A DNA stretch of 30,565 bases from BTUB01 sp964392765 (GTDB lineage Bacteria > Babelota > Babeliae > Babelales > Vermiphilaceae), in assembly GCA_964392765.1 (NCBI GenBank), contig CAYMRF010000010.1:1-30565 (forward strand), given 5' to 3'. Shown one piece after another: positions 1 through 7,443 of this stretch; within the stretch, counting starts at the first letter, position 1; the number at the start of each line of letters is the position of its first letter. The position numbers and the translations under genes were made by a program. Under the pieces are notes generated by a model. The model ran no database searches. It saw only the letters and a list, made by a program, of their open reading frames with translations, and had not been told where the DNA came from.

Positions 1-1988
1 CCTCTGGTTTGTATCACTTCATCAGCGGGAATTTCGGGGATGGGGCCAGCATCATGAGAAATTAAGTGATTTCTCATATGTTTATTTAAGGTGTCAACCA
101 GCTTTTCAATACCTTCAGAAGGCTTCCAAGGCTCTTGTGCCATAATGAATGCGAGTTCATGCGCATGATCATATGAGATCTTAAAGTTAGCGCTCGCTTT
201 TTGAAGCAAATCATCATACACATTTAATGAATCAAGCAATGCATGCCATTCAATTTGAGTGAGCTCTTTATGGTTAACCGATAAATTGGTTTGTTCTTGC
301 GCCCAATCAAATAAGAACTGTTTAAATGCTTTATCATCTTTAAGGTATTGTTCTTTTTTGCCAATCTTCGCTTTATAGAGCGGCGGTTGTGCAATATACA
401 AATATCCTTTTTCAATCAGCGGCTGCATATAGCGGAAGAAGAAGGTGAGCAGGAGGGTACGAATATGGGATCCATCCACATCAGCATCCGTCATCAAAAT
501 AATTTTATGATACCGAGCTTTAGCTGCATCGAACTCTTCTTTGCCAATACCGCAACCAATAGCAGCGATAAGCGCTTTGATTTCTTCATTAGAAAGAATT
601 TTATCCAAACGTGCTTTTTCTACGTTTAGAATTTTTCCACGGAGTGGCAAAATTGCTTGCGTGTTACGATCGCGTGCACCTTTTGCTGAACCGCCTGCAG
701 AATCCCCCTCAACGATAAACAGTTCAGTGTTTGCCGGATTTTCATCTGAGCAATCTGCCAGTTTACCCGGCAAGATTACTGATTCAAGAACCGTTTTGCG
801 GCGGGTGAGATCACGCGCTTTTTTAGCTGCTTCGCGCGCACGGCGTGCAATTTCTGCTTTTTGTAAAATTTTGCGCGCAATATTTGGATTTTCTTCAAAA
901 TAGGTTTCAAGATATGCAAAGGTCATCGAATCAACGATACCTTTAATATCATTGTTGCCCAGCTTAGTTTTGGTTTGACCTTCAAATTGCGGTTCAGGAA
1001 TTTTAACACTGATAACGCAAACCAAGCCTTCACGCACATCTTCGCTTGAGAAGCCTTCATCTTTTTTAACGATGTTAAGCTCAATCGCTTTTTTATTACA
1101 AATTTTAGTAAGCGCTGATTTAAATCCGGCAACGTGAGTACCGCCTTCAGTAGTGTTAATATTATTCACGAAGGAGAAGAGTTGCTCACCATAGCCATCA
1201 TTATATTGCATGGCTACTTCTACCACGTTGGTATTATCATCTTCTCTAAAGTAAAGCACTTCGGGGAACAATGGCTCTTTTTTTGCGTTGATGCTTTGAA
1301 CAAATGAAACAATACCGCCTTCAAAATAGAATTCATGACTCTTATTGGTCGCTTCATCGGCGATGGTAATCTTTAAACCTTTATTGAGGAACGCAAGCTC
1401 GCGCATGCGCGCAGAAAGCGTATCAAAGCTAAAGGTAGTAGTCTCTTGGAAAATTTCTGGATCTGGCCAAAAGCGAATAAGGGTGCCGCGCTTGTCTGTT
1501 TCGCCAATTACTTTAAGGCGATCTTGGGGAATTCCGCGTTCATACACTTGAAAGTGAATCTTGCCATCTTGGAAGATAGTCATTTCCAAACGTTTAGAAA
1601 GGGCGTTTACTACCGAGATACCCACCCCGTGCAATCCACCAGAATATTTATACGATTCTTTGTCGAACTTACCGCCCGCATGCAGTTTAGTAAGTACCAC
1701 TTCGGCTGCAGAAATACCTTCGCCTTGGTGAATATCGGTTGGAATACCGCGGCCGTTATCTTCTACCGAGCATGAACCGTCGGTATTAAGAGATATTTTT
1801 ATGGTATCACAATGACCGGCGAGGGCTTCGTCCACTGAATTGTCTACAACTTCATACACTAGATGGTGCAGGCCGGCAACACCGGTAGAGCCAATATACA
1901 TGGCTGGGCGTTTTCTAACTCCCTCGAGTCCTTCTAAAACTCGAATGGAAGAGGCTTTATAATCTCGATTTGAGGGATTATTGGTCAT
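1..1988 (-). CDS. gyrB: DNA gyrase subunit B (3' end beyond window)
   Basis: ATP-dependent type II topoisomerase subunit; with GyrA it introduces negative supercoils. The 662 residues in the window run from the start at 1988 to the window edge. Visible motifs are the GHKL ATPase region (VVDNSVDEALAG, the VEDNGRGIP loop, the YKYSGGLHGVG lid), the TOPRIM motifs EGDSAGGSAKGARDR and PLRGKILNVEKAR, and the metal-binding MTDADVDGSHIRTL. After IAQPPLYK the chain continues into an insert-like segment before the C-terminal tail, so this looks like the long Gram-negative type (about 800 residues) rather than the 640-residue type. GyrB is favoured over ParE by the TOPRIM wording. AGGAG lies 7 bases before the ATG. 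Divergent from tadA. Confidence 0.97.
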   Translation of the reverse strand, partial: MTNNPSNRDYKASSIRVLEGLEGVRKRPAMYIGSTGVAGLHHLVYEVVDNSVDEALAGHCDTIKISLNTDGSCSVEDNGRGIPTDIHQGEGISAAEVVLTKLHAGGKFDKESYKYSGGLHGVGISVVNALSKRLEMTIFQDGKIHFQVYERGIPQDRLKVIGETDKRGTLIRFWPDPEIFQETTTFSFDTLSARMRELAFLNKGLKITIADEATNKSHEFYFEGGIVSFVQSINAKKEPLFPEVLYFREDDNTNVVEVAMQYNDGYGEQLFSFVNNINTTEGGTHVAGFKSALTKICNKKAIELNIVKKDEGFSSEDVREGLVCVISVKIPEPQFEGQTKTKLGNNDIKGIVDSMTFAYLETYFEENPNIARKILQKAEIARRAREAAKKARDLTRRKTVLESVILPGKLADCSDENPANTELFIVEGDSAGGSAKGARDRNTQAILPLRGKILNVEKARLDKILSNEEIKALIAAIGCGIGKEEFDAAKARYHKIILMTDADVDGSHIRTLLLTFFFRYMQPLIEKGYLYIAQPPLYKAKIGKKEQYLKDDKAFKQFLFDWAQEQTNLSVNHKELTQIEWHALLDSLNVYDDLLQKASANFKISYDHAHELAFIMAQEPWKPSEGIEKLVDTLNKHMRNHLISHDAGPIPEIPADEVIQTR

Positions 1989-2058
1989 TTGGGGTCTCCT
2001 GGTATTTTTTTCTTACCATAAGGCGGACGGGCACCTGGGGTAAATAAGTTCTGTAAAA

Positions 2059-2067
2059 TGCTATACT
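2059..2067 (+). promoter_or_regulatory. Extended -10 promoter candidate for tadA
   Basis: TGCTATACT is an extended -10 (TG-N-TATACT, one mismatch to TATAAT) about 50 bases before the tadA ATG in the gyrB-tadA divergent gap. No good -35 is visible, which is usual for extended -10 promoters. Prediction only. Confidence 0.4.
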
Positions 2068-2115
2068 AAAGGCATAATAGTTATTTTTTTTGGATAATTA
2101 AGTATAGCAACTTTC

Positions 2116-2577
2116 ATGCAGAACCACCAATTTTATATGCGTAAAGCCCTAGCTCTTGCACGCCGCGCATTTACTCGCGATGAAGTGCCCGTAGGAGCAC
2201 TTATAGTGAATAAGCAGGGGGACATTATTGCGCGTGCTTTTAACCAAGCCGAGTGCAAAATGACCCAAATTGCTCATGCAGAGCTGGCAGCTCTGGCAAA
2301 AGCAGGTAAAAAGATGGGCGATTGGCGGCTAGAAGGCTGTTGGCTTTATGTCACGCTGGAGCCGTGCGCCATGTGCATGAATGCTATTATTCTTTCTCGG
2401 GTAGAGGGGGTAGTCTTTGGTGCCCAATCGCCGTTATTCGGCTACCACAAAGTTGACAAACATGCTCCTTCTTGGCTATACAAAAGAGATAATCTTGCTA
2501 TTATAGGCGGCGTTTGCGAGGAAGATTCTCGCACGCTTTTACAAGATTTCTTTAAGCAAAAAAGGAAGAGACAGTGA
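2116..2577 (+). CDS. tadA: tRNA-specific adenosine deaminase TadA
   Basis: Deaminates A34 to inosine in the anticodon of tRNA-Arg(ACG), allowing one tRNA to read several codons. The 153-residue length is normal for the family. The zinc and catalytic motif is complete: His54-Ala-Glu56 (zinc ligand plus proton-shuttling Glu) and PCAMC at 83-87 (two zinc Cys). The N-terminal EVPVGA strand and the NQAE and LYVTLEPCAMC contexts are typical of TadA rather than of cytidine deaminases. No convincing Shine-Dalgarno lies before the ATG. The 3' end overlaps the next gene by four bases (GTGA), so the two are probably co-transcribed and translationally coupled. Confidence 0.95.
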   Translation: MQNHQFYMRKALALARRAFTRDEVPVGALIVNKQGDIIARAFNQAECKMTQIAHAELAALAKAGKKMGDWRLEGCWLYVTLEPCAMCMNAIILSRVEGVVFGAQSPLFGYHKVDKHAPSWLYKRDNLAIIGGVCEEDSRTLLQDFFKQKRKRQ

Positions 2578-2951
2578 ATGCAGCAAAAAAGACCCAAAAT
2601 GATTTTGGGCATATTCAACAAGAGCTCCAAGCTCGTAAAATTGAGCTTGAGCAAGATTTGGTTCAATACCAATCAACTTCAGAAAGATTCTCTGATGATC
2701 AGGTGCAAGATCCGGGTGATCAAGCGCTTACTTCTACCATGGAAAGTTTGCGCAGTTCATTGCAGGATACCCGTATCGATGAGCTTAACCGGATCGTGAA
2801 AGCCCTTAAGATGATTGAAGAGGGCACTTATGGCATTTGCGCGGATTGCGAGCTGCCCATCTCTGAAAAACGTCTTAAATTATACCCGGATGCCACCCGC
2901 TGCTTGGCGTGCCAGGAGGCGTTTGAAGAGGGAAAAACTACCCAAGAATAA
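2574..2951 (+). CDS. DksA/TraR-family zinc-finger transcription regulator
   Basis: A 125-residue protein of the DksA/TraR type, which binds the RNA polymerase secondary channel and alters promoter open-complex stability. An N-terminal helical region (about 10-80) carries an acidic tip-like motif DPGDQA (46-51), matching the DxxDxA pattern of the DksA coiled-coil tip. It is followed by a four-Cys zinc finger (Cys89, Cys92, Cys110, Cys113) in the usual YGICADCELPI / CLACQE setting. The start is GTG at 2574, overlapping the tadA stop; AAGGAAGAG lies just upstream inside tadA. It could be true DksA or one of the shorter general-stress zinc-finger paralogues; the sequence alone does not decide. 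Confidence 0.9.
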   Translation: MNAAKKTQNDFGHIQQELQARKIELEQDLVQYQSTSERFSDDQVQDPGDQALTSTMESLRSSLQDTRIDELNRIVKALKMIEEGTYGICADCELPISEKRLKLYPDATRCLACQEAFEEGKTTQE

Positions 2952-2977
2952 GTTTTTATTACGGTTTTCTTAAAATC

Positions 2978-2986
2978 TGGTATATT
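2978..2986 (+). promoter_or_regulatory. Extended -10 candidate for tRNA-Thr
   Basis: TGGTATATT is an extended -10 (TG-N-TATATT) whose last base is 15 bases before the mature tRNA 5' end, a plausible spacing for a short leader. No clear terminator separates it from the upstream dksA-like gene, so read-through transcription is also possible. Confidence 0.4.
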
Positions 2987-3001
2987 TTTCCAATAAATTT
3001 C

Positions 3002-3073
<72 letters not shown>

Positions 3074-3076
<3 letters not shown>

Positions 3077-3104
3077 GCCTGCGCTAAAGCTTCGGCTGGC
3101 GGCG
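3074..3104. repeat. Short palindromic repeat abutting the tRNA 3' end
   Basis: CCAGCC (3074-3079) pairs with GGCTGG (3094-3099) around an inner GC...GCTTCGGC hairpin. The tRNA's own CCA forms the first three bases of the stem. A variant of the same hairpin (CCAGCC ... GCTTCGGC ... GGCTGG) occurs at 13838-13871, so this is a member of a repeat family rather than a tRNA-specific processing signal. Confidence 0.7.
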
Positions 3105-3152
3105 CACTGCATTGGAAAGATTGAATTGGGAATAGGTGATTTGATCCCCATC

Positions 3153-3283
3153 CCGTTCGTGGTGAGTAGCTCGCGATAGCGAGCGTTATCGAACCATGTA
3201 ATAATAAGTGAAAAATCATATAAATTAACGGCCGTATGGATTCGAGACGCCTCATTCTGTGAGGCTCCTCACCACGAACGGCC
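3153..3283. repeat. Inverted pair of palindromic repeat units
   Basis: CCGTTCGTGGTGAG (3153-3166) is exactly inverted as CTCACCACGAACGG (3268-3281). The left unit also contains a perfect hairpin, GCTCGC-GATA-GCGAGC (3169-3184), and ends near TCGAACCATG. The right unit begins near GTATGGATTCGAG. The same outer motifs recur at 13821-13913. This, with the hairpin next to the tRNA, accounts for most of the gene-free stretch between tRNA-Thr and rpsI; the rest holds only the rpsI promoter and leader. A short reading frame here is not credible. Confidence 0.7.
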
Positions 3284-3353
3284 TTAAAAATAGCTTCCTA
3301 AATCAATTTTTAAAATTCTTAGAGAGACCGTGGTCTTTTGGAGGCAATCTCGA

Positions 3354-3381
3354 TTGACTTTTCAGCGATCCCCGCTATTCT
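3354..3381 (+). promoter_or_regulatory. Probable sigma-70 promoter for rpsI
   Basis: TTGACT (3354-3359), 16-base spacer, TATTCT (3376-3381). Five of six bases match the -35 consensus and four of six the -10. It lies about 50 bases before the rpsI ATG, after the repeat cluster. rpsI has no rplM in front of it here, so an own promoter is expected. Confidence 0.55.
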
Positions 3382-3429
3382 TAGAAACGATGTATATTTC
3401 AGCAAAAAAGTAAGGTTATTCATAAAATT

Positions 3430-3891
3430 ATGATCAAAGCTAAAACCACAGCTGCTACTACAGCTAAAGCTCCCAAGGCTCCTAAAACTAAAGTTCGCTC
3501 AGCTGCTCCTTTGGCGCACGGCGTTGGTAGACGTAAATCTTCTGTCGCACGTGTTTGGCTTCGTGCCGGCAAAGGCGCTATTGAAGTGAATGGCAAAGAT
3601 TTTAAAGAGTATTTCGATACAGAAATCACTCGTCTACGTGCATCAACCCCATTTCGCGTTATCCCTTTGGAAACCCAATTTGATATCGTAGCGAATGTTG
3701 CTGGTGGCGGACTTTGCTCACAAGCAGATGCAGTTAAGCTTGGCATCGCAAGAGCTATGGTAACCGTGGATGAAGGATTACGTCCGGCTTTGCGCCAACA
3801 TGATCTTTTAACCGTTGATTCTCGCGTTAAAGAACGTAAGAAGTACGGTCAAAAAGCGGCCCGACGCAAATTCCAATTCGTAAAACGTTAA
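3430..3891 (+). CDS. rpsI: 30S ribosomal protein S9
   Basis: Small-subunit ribosomal protein whose C-terminal tail reaches the P-site tRNA. The 153 residues comprise an Ala/Lys/Thr-rich N-terminal extension of about 25 residues followed by the S9 fold: GVGRRKSSVARVWL, a GGG loop, QADAVKLGIARAM, and the basic tail ending KARR-type then QFVKR. The final Lys-Arg is the conserved P-site-contacting end. Length is slightly above the usual 130 because of the N-terminal extension. Unlike most bacteria, rplM is not immediately upstream; tRNA-Thr and repeats are. TAAGG lies 14 bases before the ATG, a rather long spacing. A clear terminator follows. Confidence 0.96.
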   Translation: MIKAKTTAATTAKAPKAPKTKVRSAAPLAHGVGRRKSSVARVWLRAGKGAIEVNGKDFKEYFDTEITRLRASTPFRVIPLETQFDIVANVAGGGLCSQADAVKLGIARAMVTVDEGLRPALRQHDLLTVDSRVKERKKYGQKAARRKFQFVKR

Positions 3892-3897
3892 TAAATT

Positions 3898-3922
3898 CCC
3901 CCACTTTCGAGTGGGGGTTTTT
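3898..3922 (+). terminator. Rho-independent terminator after rpsI
   Basis: CCCCCAC (3898-3904), loop TTTCGA, GTGGGGG (3911-3917), then TTTTT. The perfect 7-bp stem plus T-tract starts six bases after the rpsI stop codon. Confidence 0.9.
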
Positions 3923-3951
3923 AGTTTAAAGGGGTCGCGGAGGAGATAGCT

Positions 3952-5796
3952 ATGTGTGGTATAGTAGGCTACATAGGTAAAAATTACAGCCGAACTTTTG
4001 TAATGGAAGGGCTGAGTAAACTTGAATATCGCGGATATGATTCAGCAGGATTCGCGTGTCTTAATCCGATAGATAATAGATTTTTATATGCCAAATCTCC
4101 CGGCAGGCTTCCTAATCTTCTTCGCCAATTAGATCACCATCCCATTGATGGTCATTTAGGTATGGGCCATACGCGCTGGTCTACTCATGGCGCTGCATCT
4201 CCAGAAAATGCTCATCCGCAATTTGATTGCCAAAAAACCATCTCTTTGGTGCACAATGGCATCATAGAGAATCACCATGCTTTGCGTATCACATTGCAAG
4301 AAGCGGGGCATATTTTCCATTCTCAGACTGATACGGAAGTCGTTGCCCATCTATTAGAATCATTATTGTTTGCCCATCAAACCTTTAAAGGAGCACTTAC
4401 CGATTTGGTAAAGCGAATTGAAGGGGCATATGCGTTTGTGATACTTCTGCAAGATTTTCCGGATCAAATGGTATTGGTGCGCAAGCGTTCGCCTTTATGC
4501 ATTGGCGTGGGAGATAATGAAATGTTTATCGCTTCTGATCCCATGGTATTTGCCGGTAAGACTAAAAAGGCAATTTTTGTGCCTGATGAATCATTTGCTA
4601 TCGTAAAAAAAGATATGATTGAACTGTATGATTTTGAAGGAAAAGCATTACCGTTGTGCGTGCAAGAACTTGAGTTTGATTGGGATAATCAAGAAAAGCA
4701 AGGGCATGAGCATCATATGCTCAAAGAGATTTACGATCAGAAAAATGCCATTTATGGCACGGTTGCCTTTTTAAGATCGATTAGTAATCGCATTTGGGAT
4801 CATATCGGTCTTTCTAAAGAACAAGTAAAACAGCTTGATAAAATTATACTCGTGGGATGCGGAACTTCCTGGCATGCGGCGGGCATAGCCAAATTCTTTT
4901 TTGAGCAGATCTGCATGTTGCCCACGCGCGTTTGCCTTGCATCAGAATTTAGATATCAATCGTTTTTTGCGGAAAAAAATAGCGCGTATATATTCATTTC
5001 TCAATCAGGAGAAACAGCTGATACATTAGAAGCGCTTAGATTAGTAAATAGCATGGATCTGCCAACGATTGCACTTACCAATGTTCCCTCAAGCACTATG
5101 GTGCGCGAAGCGGATGGATTTTTGCTCACGCAAGCAGGCCAAGAGATTGCTGTTGCTTCAACCAAAGCATTTTCTACTCAAATTGCGGCGCTTTATTGGC
5201 TGGCGCATCGGGTAGCACTCGAAAAAGGTATCATTAATGCTCAACAAATGACGCTTGCTGAAGAAGATCTTTTGGTAGTTGCTGAAGTGCTGGAAAACAG
5301 CATCGAAAATTATAAGCGGGATATCACGCAACGCTTAGGCAAATTTTATGCGCAGTATAAAAAAGCAATTTTTCTGGGTCGCCATATTAGCTATCCCTTT
5401 GGCTTAGAAGCAGCGCTTAAGCTTAAAGAGATTTCGTATATCTTTGCGCAATGTTATCCGGCTGGGGAATTAAAGCATGGGCCACTTGCCTTGGTTGATG
5501 CAAGTATGCCCGTATTTATCTTCTCTCATCCCGATCCACTCATCTATCAAAAATTATTATCTAACGCACAAGAAGTAAAAGCACGCAATGGCCATCTGGT
5601 TGTCTTTGTTATTGAAGGGCAGCATGAGATGCAAGCATTGGCTGATCAAGCGTTCGTGATCCCTCGAATTAAACCATTGCTCGGGCCACTGGCAATGACG
5701 GGCATCATGCAATTTTTTGTCTATCAAGTTGCTAAAGAACTGGGTTGCCATATTGATAAACCCCGCAATTTAGCAAAATCAGTTACGGTTGAATAA
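3952..5796 (+). CDS. glmS: Glucosamine-fructose-6-phosphate aminotransferase (isomerizing)
   Basis: Makes glucosamine-6-phosphate from fructose-6-phosphate and glutamine, the entry step to UDP-GlcNAc, peptidoglycan and LPS. The 614 residues match the family. The N-terminal class-II glutaminase domain starts MCGIVGYIG (Cys2 becomes the N-terminal nucleophile), with HTRWSTHG, HNGIIEN and SQTDTEVVAHL. Two SIS sugar-isomerase domains follow, with GCGTSWHAAGIA, SQSGETADT, AGELKHGPLALVD and the C-terminal RNLAKSVTVE (Lys609 being the isomerase lysine). GGAGGAGA precedes the ATG. No glmS ribozyme-like leader is apparent in the 30 bases after the rpsI terminator. A diverged copy of its last 65 bases lies about 1.2 kb downstream. 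Confidence 0.97.
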   Translation: MCGIVGYIGKNYSRTFVMEGLSKLEYRGYDSAGFACLNPIDNRFLYAKSPGRLPNLLRQLDHHPIDGHLGMGHTRWSTHGAASPENAHPQFDCQKTISLVHNGIIENHHALRITLQEAGHIFHSQTDTEVVAHLLESLLFAHQTFKGALTDLVKRIEGAYAFVILLQDFPDQMVLVRKRSPLCIGVGDNEMFIASDPMVFAGKTKKAIFVPDESFAIVKKDMIELYDFEGKALPLCVQELEFDWDNQEKQGHEHHMLKEIYDQKNAIYGTVAFLRSISNRIWDHIGLSKEQVKQLDKIILVGCGTSWHAAGIAKFFFEQICMLPTRVCLASEFRYQSFFAEKNSAYIFISQSGETADTLEALRLVNSMDLPTIALTNVPSSTMVREADGFLLTQAGQEIAVASTKAFSTQIAALYWLAHRVALEKGIINAQQMTLAEEDLLVVAEVLENSIENYKRDITQRLGKFYAQYKKAIFLGRHISYPFGLEAALKLKEISYIFAQCYPAGELKHGPLALVDASMPVFIFSHPDPLIYQKLLSNAQEVKARNGHLVVFVIEGQHEMQALADQAFVIPRIKPLLGPLAMTGIMQFFVYQVAKELGCHIDKPRNLAKSVTVE

Positions 5797-5812
5797 ATAC
5801 AATTAAAATTAC

Positions 5813-6883
5813 TTATTGTTTAATCCAGTTCGGGATTAGTATTTGTGCATATTTTAAATAAGTATTGAATCCATTTAATTCTACTCTTTTACCATTTGCC
5901 ATTTTCATAGTTGGGGCAAATGCGATTCCGATTCCATAAAGATGAGGTTCGATGACTCCAGTGCTTTCGTCAAATTGATATGTAGAGCTGCCATTAACAA
6001 GAATGGGATTTCTTTCATATCCCATTGCATAAATTACTTTATTGCACAGGGGAAGATATTCATTAATGTTTTCTTGCGTATTTTGAACTCGAATAAGATT
6101 TGCTGGTGGATTATTTTCTAGTACCGTTTTTGCCCATTCGGCGGTAATTCCCTCTAAACCAGCTGCTCCCGGTTTTCCATAGAAATACGGACTTGCATAA
6201 AAATTGATTATTTTCTTTACCCCTAATTCAGATAAATTTTTTAAAATTAAAAGTGCTGAATGCATTCCCCCAAAGACAGCGATGCAATCCTGAGGAAGAA
6301 CGAACGAATATAGTTTTTCTTTATCCAGTGCCTCATCAGAATTAATTTCCACTAACGGGTAATAATGCTTTTTGGGATGACTTCCAATAGCTAAAATTAC
6401 TTTATGAGCATAGATGGTGTTATTTTCCCCTTCTAAAATCCAATAGTTATTATCTCGAGTAACTGAAATTACGCTATCCTGCAAAGAATAAGTTTGGGAT
6501 CTTAAATAATGAGTAGCGTCGATAAGCGGCTCAATCATGATATATAGAGGTTGAAACAATTCTGGATCATAGGTAAAAAGCGCATCTCGGGTTTGTGATT
6601 TAAATTTTTGAAATGTCTCACATTCGTTGATATAAGAAGTTAGCCGCTTCGTTTGCAAATTACCCGGAACATTTCGATAGTATTTGCCCATTCTTCCCAA
6701 ATTAAATTCACGATCAATCCATATAATAGTTTGAGGATTTATATTTAAATTGAGCAGAACTCCAAGTGCCGTTATGCCTCCGGGACCGGCCCCAATAATT
6801 GCCCATTCATAAATAGGGAATGTCAATGTAGAAGAACCAAGAAGAGTCGCGATTGATATTATGAATGAAAAAAAATGTTTCAT
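5813..6883 (-). CDS. Exported FAD-dependent oxidoreductase / monooxygenase-like protein
   Basis: 356 residues from the ATG at 6883. This start is preferred over an in-frame one 39 bases upstream because it begins directly with a signal peptide (MKHFFSFIISIATLLG). A Rossmann dinucleotide site GAGPGG (31-36) follows, then AIGSHPKKHY, a second nucleotide-binding-like VFGGMHSALL, and an ATG-like VIYAMGYERNP near residue 285. The architecture resembles two-dinucleotide flavoproteins (FMO or thioredoxin-reductase-like), but no CxxC redox pair is seen. An exported flavoenzyme of this type is unusual, since FAD is normally bound in the cytoplasm. It is convergent with glmS and lies between glmS and a copy of the glmS 3' end, so it may be an acquired gene. 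Substrate unknown. Confidence 0.75.
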   Translation of the reverse strand: MKHFFSFIISIATLLGSSTLTFPIYEWAIIGAGPGGITALGVLLNLNINPQTIIWIDREFNLGRMGKYYRNVPGNLQTKRLTSYINECETFQKFKSQTRDALFTYDPELFQPLYIMIEPLIDATHYLRSQTYSLQDSVISVTRDNNYWILEGENNTIYAHKVILAIGSHPKKHYYPLVEINSDEALDKEKLYSFVLPQDCIAVFGGMHSALLILKNLSELGVKKIINFYASPYFYGKPGAAGLEGITAEWAKTVLENNPPANLIRVQNTQENINEYLPLCNKVIYAMGYERNPILVNGSSTYQFDESTGVIEPHLYGIGIAFAPTMKMANGKRVELNGFNTYLKYAQILIPNWIKQ

Positions 6884-6975
6884 TAATAAAACTCTTGAGG
6901 AAAACAATAAGTAAACAGACAAGTAAATTGTACATTAAAAAAAATCTTATGTAAGAAAAATCATGTTATCCTTTG

Positions 6976-7040
6976 GCCAAAGAACTGGGTTGCCCGATGC
7001 TAAACCGCGCAACTTAGCAAAATCAGTTACGGTTGAGTAA
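6976..7040 (+). pseudogene. Degenerate duplicate of the glmS 3' end
   Basis: This segment aligns with glmS 5732-5796 through to the stop codon, encoding AKELG...RNLAKSVTVE and TAA. It has one deleted base and a small block of changes after GGTTGC; the other differences are mostly third-position (gct/gcc, ccc/ccg, aat/aac, gaa/gag). No glmS sequence lies upstream of it. The synonymous differences mean that it diverged while still part of a functional gene, so it is not a recent local duplication. It lies in the otherwise gene-free 6884-7090 stretch. Confidence 0.85.
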
Positions 7041-7090
7041 AAATTAAGCCGACGGGATAATGGATAATCCCAAGAAACTTCTTTGAATTA

Positions 7091-7432
7091 TTAATTGGCC
7101 ATTCTTATTTTTTCTAATCTGCTTTTATTAGACCAATATCTGCCTTCTATTTTTTTTAATAAAGTTTCTTCGGCGCCTTTTAGATGGAAAGAGATTTCAC
7201 CATTAATGGCCATGCTAAAGATATGGCCCTTCAAAGTGTTTTCTGCATCTTTTATAAGCTTGTCAGCTTCTTCTTGATCGTCAGGGCGGCTGATATAAAG
7301 TCTCCAGCGAGATTGTAAAGGAGATGCGGAGCTCTGCAAGATGGTTTTTGCAGGGTTCATGCTACTCAATAATGGATAAGAAAATAAAATAGACATAAAC
7401 AAGGGTATTAAGAGTAATCTATTTTTTATCAT
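7091..7432 (-). CDS. Small exported protein of unknown function
   Basis: 113 residues, family not recognised. It has a clear signal peptide (about residues 1-24, with a Leu/Ile/Phe core) followed by MNPAKT. The mature part of about 88 residues is charged, with SRWRLYISRPDDQEEADKL, a helical EEADKLIKDAENTL segment and a basic C-terminus. The start is supported by GGAG about six bases upstream, located in the 11-base gap after the protease stop codon. It is therefore the downstream gene of a two-gene operon with the S41 protease, which suggests a periplasmic function or a link with that protease (inference). Confidence 0.7.
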   Translation of the reverse strand: MIKNRLLLIPLFMSILFSYPLLSSMNPAKTILQSSASPLQSRWRLYISRPDDQEEADKLIKDAENTLKGHIFSMAINGEISFHLKGAEETLLKKIEGRYWSNKSRLEKIRMAN

Positions 7433-7443
7433 GATTTCTCCAT

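Noticed and set aside
541..1775. Several plus-strand frames of 68-120 residues opposite gyrB
   Set aside because: All are antisense to clearly coding gyrB sequence and show no family features or ribosome-binding sites.
5797..6975. Tn7-like insertion at the glmS end
   Set aside because: The location is suggestive, but no tns genes, terminal inverted repeats or target-site duplication were seen; only the glmS end itself is duplicated.
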